A stretch of DNA of 64,000 nt from positions 4,163 to 68,162 of the forward strand of contig NZ_JBKBQM010000012.1 in assembly GCF_046292685.1 (NCBI RefSeq). Direction: 5' to 3'. The notes under the pieces were generated by a model. It worked only from the letters and a program-made list of their open reading frames with translations, did no database searches and was not told where the DNA came from. Of this stretch, positions 56,553 to 64,000 are shown one piece after another; the stretch's first letter is position 1; every line of letters starts with the position of its first letter. Position numbers and translations under genes: made by a program. This DNA comes from Wagnerdoeblera sp046292685. Lineage in GTDB: Bacteria > Pseudomonadota > Alphaproteobacteria > Rhodobacterales > Rhodobacteraceae.

Positions 56553-56603
56553 CTTCACCTTGATGCAAATATCCTCGGGGGTCCGGGGGCAGACAGCCCC
56601 CGG
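56553..56603 (+). repeat. Interspersed palindromic repeat, copy 6 (between MAPEG and lpdA)
   Basis: CTTCACCTTGATGC, then AAATATCCTCGGGGGT, then CCGGGGGC-AGACA-GCCCCCGG (56583-56603). Its leader, core and AGACA loop match the copy in xdhA, but it lacks the small GGCC hairpin. It begins 3 bp after the MAPEG stop. Confidence 0.85.
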
Positions 56604-56630
56604 TTCCCCGGCCCACCACAGGAGACCACG

Positions 56631-58019
<1,389 letters not shown>

Positions 58020-58098
58020 TCTGATGGCAGACGGGGGCACCCGGCACGAGCAGGGTGGCCCCGCATTGCCTTTCGATCCGGCAGAGGAAAACCAGACC

Positions 58099-58536
58099 AT
58101 GCGCGCGGTGATTCAGCGGGTCAGCGAGGCTTCGGTCCGCATCGCGGGCGAGACGGTGGGGGCGATCGGGCCGGGGATGATGGTGCTGGTCTGCGCCATG
58201 CAGGGCGACACCCCGGCGGCGGCGGACCGGCTGGCGGCGCGGGTCGCGCGGCTGCGCATCTTCAAGGACGAGGCGGGCAAGATGAACCGCTCCATCCTGG
58301 ATACGGGCGGGGCGGTGCTGGCGGTCAGCCAGTTCACCCTCGCGGCCGATACCAGCCGGGGCAACCGGCCCGGCTTTTCCGCCGCTGCCGACCCCGAGAC
58401 GGGGGCCGCGCTTTACGAGCGGTTCAAGGCCGCCTTGCGGGCCGAAGGGCTGCGGGTGGAGCAAGGCCGCTTCGGGGCCGACATGCAGGTGGCGCTGGTC
58501 AACGACGGGCCGGTCACGATCTGGCTGGAGGCCTGA
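58099..58536 (+). CDS. dtd: D-aminoacyl-tRNA deacylase
   Basis: This is a 145-residue DTD that removes D-amino acids or glycine mischarged onto tRNA. The signature SQFTLAADTSRGNRPGF covers the SQFTL active-site motif, and VNDGPVT is the cross-subunit NxGPxT motif with the Gly-Pro specificity filter. The ATG at 58099 (MRAVIQRVSEASV) is the conserved start. A 25-residue in-frame upstream extension has no family match. It converges on the motor pair. Confidence 0.95.
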   Translation: MRAVIQRVSEASVRIAGETVGAIGPGMMVLVCAMQGDTPAAADRLAARVARLRIFKDEAGKMNRSILDTGGAVLAVSQFTLAADTSRGNRPGFSAAADPETGAALYERFKAALRAEGLRVEQGRFGADMQVALVNDGPVTIWLEA

Positions 58537-58584
58537 GCCGCCCCGGCGTCCCTGCGAGGGACAGGAGGCACACCCAATGAAATC

Positions 58585-58603
58585 AACGGCTTGCGCCGCC
58601 GTT
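58585..58603 (+). terminator. Terminator after dtd
   Basis: AACGGC (58585-58590), a 7-nt loop and GCCGTT (58598-58603), running into a four-T stretch. It lies between the convergent dtd and OmpA/MotB-like genes. Confidence 0.5.
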
Positions 58604-58652
58604 TTCACGAAGCCTTAACCTTTGCCCCGCCGCGAGGCCCATGCCGCCCGGG

Positions 58653-60428
58653 TCAGCGTTCGGTCAGCTTCAGCTCGATCCGGCGGTTCTGGGCGCGGGC
58701 CTCGGGCGTGTTGCCTTGGGCGACGGGGCGGTGTTCGCCAAAGCCGGTGGCCGCCAGCCGTTCGGGCGGAAAGCCCAGTTCGGTTTGCAGGAAACGCACC
58801 ACCGACAGCGCCCGGGCCTGGCTCAGTTCCCAGTTGTCGCGGAAGGCGCCGGTGCCCGACAGGGGCACGTTGTCGGTGTGGCCATCCACACGCAGGATCC
58901 AGTCGATTTCGGGCGGGATCTGGTCGGCCACGTCGGACAGGATCGCGGCCACCCGGGCGATCTGCGCGCGGCCTTCGGGGGCAAGGTCGGCCGAGCCGGG
59001 GTTGAACAGCACCTCGGACGAGAACACGAAGCGGTCGCCCACCACGCGCACGCCTTCGCGCCCGGCCAGCACCTGGCGCAACTGCCCGAAGAATTCGGAG
59101 CGATAGCGTTCGAGGTTCTGCTTTTCGGCTTCGAGCCGCTTGCGCTCGGCCTCCTCCAGTTCGGCGCGCCGTTTCTGTTCGGCGGCCACCTGGGCCAGCG
59201 CGGTGTTGAGCTGGGTGCCGAGCGCTTCGAGTTGCAGCCGCTTGCCGGCATCGGCGGCCTCGGCGGCATCCAGCAGGGCTTGCAGGCTGCCCAGTTGCGC
59301 GCGCAAGGCGGCCACCTGTTCGTTCAGCAGCGCGACCTGCCGGGCCTGGGCCTGGCTTCGGGCCTGTTCTTCGGACAGGCGCGATTCGGCGGTGGCCAGC
59401 AAGGCGGCGCGGCGTTCGGATTCGGTCAGGGCGGCGGTTTCGCGCTGTTCGGCCGCCAGTTTCGCAGCGATGGCGGCGGCCAGATCGCGGCGCACCGTTT
59501 CCATGTCCTTGTCCTGCGCCCGCAACGCGGCCAGTTCGGCGGCGCTGGCCTGTTGTGCCAACAGCGCGGCGGCAAGCCGGGCGTCGAGATCGGACAAGGC
59601 GGCGTTGGCGGCGGCAAGCTGGGTCAGGGTTTCTTCGGCGCGCTTGCGCTGGTCTTCGAGCGCGAGGGTCATGGCGGTCAGCTCGGCATCGGCCGATTGC
59701 AGGCGCTTGCGCAGCGCCTCGGCGGCGGCGGCTTCGGCGAGGCGGGCGGCCTCGGCCGCGGACAGGGCCTGCGCGGTTTCGGCGGCGCGGGCATCGGCGG
59801 CGGCCAAGGCGGCCTGGCCTTCGGCCGCGCGCCGGCGAAGGTCGGCGATCAGCGCCTCCAGCGCCTCGCGCCGGGCGGCATCGAGCCGGGCGGATTCGGC
59901 GGCGGCGTCGATTTCGCTGCGCGCGCGGGCAAGGGCAAGGTTCAGCACCTCCTGTTCCGACAAAAGCCGGGTCTGGGCAGACTGAAGTTCCTCGACGCTG
60001 GCTTGCAGCCGCGCGCCTTCGCCGCGGGCGGCGTCGCGTTCGGCGATCAGCGCCAGAACCTGCGCCTCGAAGCTGGCGATGCGGGTGGCGGCCTGGGCAA
60101 GGTCGGCCTCGCGCGCGGCGAGTTGTCCGGTGAGCGAGGCGATGAGCGCGGCCTGCTGTGCGCCGGTTTCGCGGGCGGCGCCGAGGTCGGTTTCCAGTTG
60201 CGCGCCGCGCGCCCGTTCCAGCCCCAGCGCATCGGCCAGCGAGGCAACCTGGGCGGAAAGTTCATCGAGCTGGCTGTCTTGCGCGGTGATGGTTTCGCGC
60301 AGCACCGATTGCACCACCATGAAGATGGTCAGCACGAACATCATCACCATCAGCAGCGCGGTCATCGCATCGACGAAGCCGGGCCAGGTCGTGCCCGTCA
60401 TCCTTTGCGAGGATCGCCGCAGCGCCAT
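58653..60428 (-). CDS. MotB/OmpA-like peptidoglycan-anchored protein with long coiled coil
   Basis: This is a 591-residue protein. A single N-terminal helix (about 16-42) carries the MotB-type proton-channel Asp20 in WPGFVDAMTALLMVMM. A very long Ala/Glu/Arg-rich coiled coil runs from about 48 to 440. The C-terminal OmpA domain (about 460-591) has DGHTDNVPLSGTG and AQNRRIELKL, the peptidoglycan-binding loops. It forms a stator-like pair with the preceding MotA/ExbB-like gene (4-bp gap). The coiled coil is far longer than in flagellar MotB, so a periplasm-spanning force transducer of unknown purpose is inferred. Confidence 0.82.
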   Translation of the reverse strand: MALRRSSQRMTGTTWPGFVDAMTALLMVMMFVLTIFMVVQSVLRETITAQDSQLDELSAQVASLADALGLERARGAQLETDLGAARETGAQQAALIASLTGQLAAREADLAQAATRIASFEAQVLALIAERDAARGEGARLQASVEELQSAQTRLLSEQEVLNLALARARSEIDAAAESARLDAARREALEALIADLRRRAAEGQAALAAADARAAETAQALSAAEAARLAEAAAAEALRKRLQSADAELTAMTLALEDQRKRAEETLTQLAAANAALSDLDARLAAALLAQQASAAELAALRAQDKDMETVRRDLAAAIAAKLAAEQRETAALTESERRAALLATAESRLSEEQARSQAQARQVALLNEQVAALRAQLGSLQALLDAAEAADAGKRLQLEALGTQLNTALAQVAAEQKRRAELEEAERKRLEAEKQNLERYRSEFFGQLRQVLAGREGVRVVGDRFVFSSEVLFNPGSADLAPEGRAQIARVAAILSDVADQIPPEIDWILRVDGHTDNVPLSGTGAFRDNWELSQARALSVVRFLQTELGFPPERLAATGFGEHRPVAQGNTPEARAQNRRIELKLTER

Positions 60429-60432
60429 GACC

Positions 60433-61608
60433 CTAGCGCCCGCTCAGCCGCGACAGTTGCCGGATGGCCTGGGTCAGCGCGCCCAGATCGGCGCGCAGGT
60501 CGGCGATGGATTCCTGCCGGCCGGCGGCGATTTCTTCAAGGATGCGCAGCAGTTGCACGTCGATGGAGCGCAGGCGCATGCGCGCCTCGGCATCGGCGCC
60601 AAGGCCGGCGTCGCGGTCGATCAGGGCGATCATGCGGTCTTGCCCTTCGGCGATGCGGGTCTGCACGGCGGCGATCTGGGCCAGCGCGGCGCCGCCGCTG
60701 TCGCGTTCGGCCAGGCGGCGGAAGCCTTCGGCCAGCGCGTCGAGCCCCTGGGCCAGCACGGCGCGGTCTTCGGTCTGGCGGGCCTCGGCCTCGTCCAGGC
60801 GGGTCAGGATGCGGTCGAGCACGCCGGCCAGGGCGGCGCTGTCGCCCGCGGCCTCGCCTTCGCCGGCGGCCAGGCCGATGCGGGTGATGGAGGAGAGCCA
60901 TTCCTCCAGCTCGCGGTAGAAACGGTTCTGGCCGTGGCTGGCAAAGAGTTCGAGCAGGCCCACCACCAGCGAGCCCGCAAGCCCCAGCAGCGAGGAGGAA
61001 AACGCCGTGCCCATGCCGCCCAGCTGGGATTCGAGCCCCTTCATCAGCTTGTCGAACACCTGCACGCCGGTTTCGCCGTCTTGCGGGGCGAGGCTGCGGA
61101 TGGTTTCGACCACGGCCGGAACGGTGGTGGCCAGCCCGTAGAAGGTGCCGAGCAGGCCGAGGAAGATCAGCAGGTTGGTCAGGTAGCGCGTGATGTCGCG
61201 CGCCTCGTCGATGCGGGTGGCGACGGAATCGAGGATCGAGCGCGAGGAGGAGGCCGAGATCTGCATCTGCGCGCCGCGGGTGCGCAGCAGGGCTGCCAGC
61301 GGCGCCAGCAGGCGCGGCGCGGTGGTGAAGTTCAGCCCCGGGTCGCGCGCGACGAAGGCCTCGATCCACGAGACCGAGACGACAAGCTGCACCACCTGCC
61401 AGAAGCAGGCGAAGATGCCGATCAGGAACACGACGCCGATGAAGCCGTTGAGCCAGGGGTTGGACAGGAACACCTGTTCGACCGCCGGAAAGATCAGCCA
61501 GGCGCCGGCGGCCACAAGGCCGGTGACCGCCAGCATCAGCACGATCTGCCGCACGGGTTGGGTGAACAGCGCGCCGTTGCGCGCGGGTTTGTCCGCAAGG
61601 GTGCTCAA
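60433..61608 (-). CDS. MotA/TolQ/ExbB-like proton channel protein
   Basis: This is a 391-residue protein with four membrane helices at about 21-40, 55-80, 142-165 and 198-222. The last two (LLIFLGLLGTFYGLATTVPA and GTAFSSSLLGLAGSLVVGLL) match the MotA/TolQ/ExbB pore. A helical cytoplasmic tail of about 165 residues follows. No ATG fits the N-terminus. TTG at 61608 (STLADKPARNGALF) after AGG is the best choice, and the start is uncertain. It pairs with the OmpA-like partner. Confidence 0.8.
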   Translation of the reverse strand: MSTLADKPARNGALFTQPVRQIVLMLAVTGLVAAGAWLIFPAVEQVFLSNPWLNGFIGVVFLIGIFACFWQVVQLVVSVSWIEAFVARDPGLNFTTAPRLLAPLAALLRTRGAQMQISASSSRSILDSVATRIDEARDITRYLTNLLIFLGLLGTFYGLATTVPAVVETIRSLAPQDGETGVQVFDKLMKGLESQLGGMGTAFSSSLLGLAGSLVVGLLELFASHGQNRFYRELEEWLSSITRIGLAAGEGEAAGDSAALAGVLDRILTRLDEAEARQTEDRAVLAQGLDALAEGFRRLAERDSGGAALAQIAAVQTRIAEGQDRMIALIDRDAGLGADAEARMRLRSIDVQLLRILEEIAAGRQESIADLRADLGALTQAIRQLSRLSGR

Positions 61609-61701
61609 TGCCCGGCCTGCCCTTTGGCTTGTCGTTTTCGCCGCTATCCTAGGGCGGCATGCTGCGGCTGCCAACTGGCAATCGGTGGTGCGGGCGGCGG
61701 C

Positions 61702-61715
61702 TGTTAGCGCAAACA
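61702..61715. promoter_or_regulatory. Candidate LacI-type operator upstream of eda
   Basis: TGTTAGCGCAAACA is a near-palindrome (12 of 14 positions symmetric) sharing TTAGCGCAAAC with the site upstream of mdh. It differs at one position from TGTTAGCGCTAACA, the motif I recall for the CceR-type regulator of Entner-Doudoroff and TCA genes in Rhodobacter. It lies 67 bp before the eda ATG. Confidence 0.6.
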
Positions 61716-61782
61716 AACAGGCTGGCCAGCGCGGGCGGCTTGCGCTAGAAGGGCGGTGGTTTGCAAGCGCAGGAGGGCCGCC

Positions 61783-62433
61783 ATGACGCCGCAGGACGCT
61801 TCCCGGATCACGCGCGAGATGTGCCTGATCGCCCCGGTGATTCCGGTGCTGGTGATCGAGGATATCGCCCATGCCCGCCCGCTGGCCGAGGCGCTGGTGG
61901 CCGGCGGCCTGCCGATGCTGGAGGTGACGCTGCGCACGCCTTGCGCGCTGGAGGCGATCCGGGCGATGGCCGAGGTGCCGGGCGGCATCGTGGGGGCGGG
62001 CACGCTGCTGACGCCGGCCGATGTGGCGGCGGCCAAGGCGGCAGGCGCGCGGTTCGGCGTGTCGCCGGGGGCGACCGGGCGGCTGCTGGCGGCCTGCGAG
62101 GCCGAGGGGCTGCCGGTGCTGCCGGGGGCGGCGACGGCCTCCGAGGTGATGGCGCTGCTGGAGCGCGGCTATACCACCGCCAAGTTCTTTCCGGCCGGCA
62201 ACATCGGCGGGGCGCCGGCGCTGAAGTCGCTGGGCGCGCCGATTCCGCAGGTGCGCTTTTGCCCGACGGGCGGCGTGAGCATGGAGAACGCGATGGATTA
62301 CCTGAGCCTGCCCAACGTGCTGTGCGTCGGCGGCAGCTGGGTGGCGCCGCGGGCGATGCTGGCCGCGGGCGACTGGGCCGGCGTCGAGGCGCTGGCCGCG
62401 GCGGCAAAACGCCTGCCCCGCCCCGCGAAATAG
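61783..62433 (+). CDS. eda: KDPG/KHG aldolase (Entner-Doudoroff)
   Basis: This is a 216-residue class I aldolase splitting 2-keto-3-deoxy-6-phosphogluconate into pyruvate and glyceraldehyde-3-phosphate. IAPVIPVLVIEDI is the first strand. LEVTLRTPCALEAI holds the catalytic Glu. TAKFFPAGNIGGAPALKSL holds the Schiff-base Lys, and RFCPTGGVSMEN is the phosphate site. AGGAGGG sits at ideal distance from the ATG at 61783. An in-frame GTG 27 bp upstream is less likely. No edd gene is adjacent. Confidence 0.95.
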   Translation: MTPQDASRITREMCLIAPVIPVLVIEDIAHARPLAEALVAGGLPMLEVTLRTPCALEAIRAMAEVPGGIVGAGTLLTPADVAAAKAAGARFGVSPGATGRLLAACEAEGLPVLPGAATASEVMALLERGYTTAKFFPAGNIGGAPALKSLGAPIPQVRFCPTGGVSMENAMDYLSLPNVLCVGGSWVAPRAMLAAGDWAGVEALAAAAKRLPRPAK

Positions 62434-62508
62434 CGCGGATTGCCGCGTGACTCCGGCGGTTTGCGCGGGCACTCTGCCGCGCGCAACCGGCAAGCAGGAG
62501 GTCCGCCG

Positions 62509-63435
62509 ATGACGAAACCCGTGATCCTGATGGGCGCCCCGATGGATGCCGGGCAGCGCCGCGCGGGCTGCCTGATGGGGCCGGCGGCCTACCGGGTGGC
62601 GGGCATTGCCGATGCCATCGCCGAACTGGGCTTTGCCGTGCAGGACCGCGGCGACCTGGCCCCTGGGCCGCTGCACCCGGCCACCTGCGCCAACCCGGTG
62701 GTGCACGACCTGCCCGAGGTCGTCGCCTGGACCCGCACGCTGGCCGCGGCCGGGCAGGCCGCGATGCAGGACGGCTTTCCGGTGTTCATGGGCGGCGATC
62801 ACGCGCTGTCGCTGGGGTCGGTGGCCGGGGTCGCCGCCCATGCGGCGGCCGTGGGGCGGCCCTTGTTCGTGCTGTGGCTGGATGCCCATTCCGATTTCCA
62901 CACCCCGCTGACCACCACCAGCGGCAACCTGCACGGCACGCCGGTGGCCTATCTTTCGGGGCTGCCGGGGTTCGAGGCGTTTCCGCCCTTTCCTGCCCCG
63001 GTTCCGCCCGAACGGCTGTGCCTTTACGGCATCCGGTCGGTCGATCCGGCCGAGCTGCGCGGGCTGAAGGCGCAAGGCGTGATCGTGAACGACATGCGCG
63101 TGCTGGACGAACACGGCATCGTCGCGCCCTTGCGCGCCTTTCTGGCGCAGGTGGCCGCCGCCGGCGGGATGCTGCACGTGAGCCTGGACGTGGATTTCCT
63201 GGACCCGGGCATCGCCCCGGCGGTGGGCACCACGGTGCCTGGCGGCATCACCTTTCGCGAGGCGCATCTGGTGATGGAACTGCTGCACGAAAGCGGGCTG
63301 GTCACCAGCCTGGATCTGGTGGAGTTGAACCCGTTTCTGGACGAACGCGGCCGCACCGCGAAGCTGATGGTGGACCTGGTCGGGTCGCTGATGGGGCGCA
63401 AGGTGTTCGACCGCCCGACGCGCAGCTTCGGCTGA
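62509..63435 (+). CDS. rocF: Arginase (ureohydrolase family)
   Basis: This is a 308-residue dimanganese ureohydrolase hydrolysing arginine to ornithine and urea. Metal ligands are in MGGDHALSLGS (His), LWLDAHSDFHTP (Asp-x-His-x-Asp) and SLDVDFLDPGIAPAVGT (Asp-x-Asp). GAPMDAGQRRAGCLMGPAA is typical of arginase rather than agmatinase. CAAGCAGGAGGTCC precedes the ATG. Formiminoglutamase is an alternative within the family but is less likely because hutF/hutG cover that step. Confidence 0.88.
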   Translation: MTKPVILMGAPMDAGQRRAGCLMGPAAYRVAGIADAIAELGFAVQDRGDLAPGPLHPATCANPVVHDLPEVVAWTRTLAAAGQAAMQDGFPVFMGGDHALSLGSVAGVAAHAAAVGRPLFVLWLDAHSDFHTPLTTTSGNLHGTPVAYLSGLPGFEAFPPFPAPVPPERLCLYGIRSVDPAELRGLKAQGVIVNDMRVLDEHGIVAPLRAFLAQVAAAGGMLHVSLDVDFLDPGIAPAVGTTVPGGITFREAHLVMELLHESGLVTSLDLVELNPFLDERGRTAKLMVDLVGSLMGRKVFDRPTRSFG

Positions 63436-63438
63436 GGT

Positions 63439-63457
63439 GCCGGCCGGGCAGGCCGGC
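63439..63457. terminator. Hairpin between convergent arginase and RTX genes
   Basis: GCCGGCC (63439-63445), loop GGGCA and GGCCGGC (63451-63457). It begins 3 bp after the arginase stop. No T-run. Confidence 0.45.
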
Positions 63458-63471
63458 CGCGGCGAGGCGGA

Positions 63472-64000
63472 TCAGAGAATCACGATGTAATCCGACAGCC
63501 CGGCCAGCGTGCCGGCGCCGACCAGCACCACCGCCGTTCCGCCGGCGGAAAACTCCAGCACCGCATCGCCCGTGGGCGCGACGCGGCCGAAGCTTTCGAC
63601 CACCTCGCGGGCGGTCAGCGGGCCGTGGGTGGCGAACCAGAGCGAACGGCCGAGCGCGATGCGGTCGAACTCGGCGCGCGAGAAATCCTCGATCCGGTTC
63701 CAGCCGGCATCGCGCCAGAATTCGAAACGGTCGGCCCCTGCCCCGCCCCAGAGCCGGTCGAACCCCGGCCCGGCGAACAGCGTATCGTTGCCCGCGCCGC
63801 CATAGCCGTGGTCGTTGCCGGCGCCGAGATACAGCGCATCGGACCCCGCCCCGGCAAAGAGGGTGTCGTTGCCGGCCCCGCCCATCAGCGTATCCCAGCC
63901 GTTGCCGCCATGGACCAGATCGTTGCCGAAGCCGCCGCCGGCGCCGTCGCCCCAGGCGGCGGTGCGCAGGGTATCCTGCCCGTCGCCACCCCAGAGCCGG
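63472..64000 (-). CDS. RTX calcium-binding protein, C-terminal part (5' end beyond window)
   Basis: The minus-strand frame is open to the right edge, so at least 175 C-terminal residues are seen. Several GGxGxDxLx repeats are present (GGAGNDTLF, GAGNDHGYG, GGAGADRFEF). A beta-rich C-terminal segment DFSRAEFDRIALG follows, and the end is LAGLSDYIVIL, a hydrophobic tail typical of type I secretion. It is the second RTX protein in the window. The N-terminal function is unknown. An internal ATG at 63885 lies inside the repeat array and is not the true start. Confidence 0.85.
   Translation of the reverse strand, partial: RLWGGDGQDTLRTAAWGDGAGGGFGNDLVHGGNGWDTLMGGAGNDTLFAGAGSDALYLGAGNDHGYGGAGNDTLFAGPGFDRLWGGAGADRFEFWRDAGWNRIEDFSRAEFDRIALGRSLWFATHGPLTAREVVESFGRVAPTGDAVLEFSAGGTAVVLVGAGTLAGLSDYIVIL

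Noticed and set aside
58577..58618. 13-codon ORF (MKSTACAAVFTKP) with an AGGAGG site after dtd
   Set aside because: It overlaps the dtd terminator stem and has no sign of function. The SD match is probably chance in G-rich DNA.
58653..61608. Complete Zorya-type anti-phage system
   Set aside because: The MotA/MotB pair is Zor-like in shape, but there is no ZorC, ZorD or ZorE-like effector within reach. The neighbours are dtd and eda, so only a motor of unknown role is claimed.

Overview
The window is GC-rich chromosomal DNA of an alphaproteobacterium, most likely a member of the Rhodobacteraceae (Rhodobacter/Paracoccus-like). The basis is the gene content and order (purM-purN-rnd, hfq-hflX, xdhABC, mdh-sucCDAB-lpdA), the protein sequences, tight ATGA/GTGA start-stop overlaps, and an interspersed palindromic repeat with an AAATATCC core that I associate with this family. 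No rRNA, tRNA, insertion sequence, phage gene or CRISPR array was found. I ran no database searches.

Layout. 1-10.2 kb is housekeeping: a truncated ppx, purM-purN, rnd, a RatA/COQ10-like gene, hpt, a diheme cytochrome c, the TrkA/TrkH potassium system and hfq-hflX. 10.2-16.8 kb is a minus-strand block: GH25 lysozyme lipoprotein, AhpD-like protein, DUF938 methyltransferase, DauA-like FAD oxidoreductase and dnaE. 17.0-26.4 kb is a plus-strand purine module: xdhA-xdhB-xdhC joined by a 4-bp overlap to a BMP-type ABC importer (ATPase, two permeases, binding protein). 26.5-29.2 kb encodes a kexin-like subtilase with a P domain and 16 RTX repeats, divergent from pyruvate carboxylase (29.5-33.0 kb). 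33.1-43.7 kb is histidine catabolism: TRAP genes dctP-dctQ-dctM, hutI-hutH-hutG-hutU on the minus strand and hutF-hutC on the plus strand, forming the complete five-step route through N-formylglutamate. 43.8-46.1 kb carries an LLM flavin oxidoreductase, a small fragment resembling the N-terminus of an M20 amidohydrolase, and a TauE/SafE permease. 46.2-58.0 kb is the TCA block: mdh, two small genes, sucC-sucD-sucA-sucB, three inserted genes (a glycosyltransferase and two MAPEG-type membrane proteins), then lpdA. 58.1-64.0 kb holds dtd, a MotA/MotB-like motor pair, the Entner-Doudoroff aldolase eda, an arginase and the 3' end of a second RTX gene.

The most notable signal is the dispersed repeat. 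Six copies are visible. Four lie between genes (three of these begin 3-16 bp after a stop codon, leader first), and two lie inside xdhA and xdhB, where they are translated in frame in opposite orientations as inter-domain or loop insertions. Other regulatory signals are a near-identical palindrome at the hutI/hutF promoter and in front of the TRAP operon, a shared TTAGCGCAAAC motif upstream of mdh and eda, a perfect GTGATCAC-containing inverted repeat upstream of sucC, and many strong GC-rich hairpins at operon ends.
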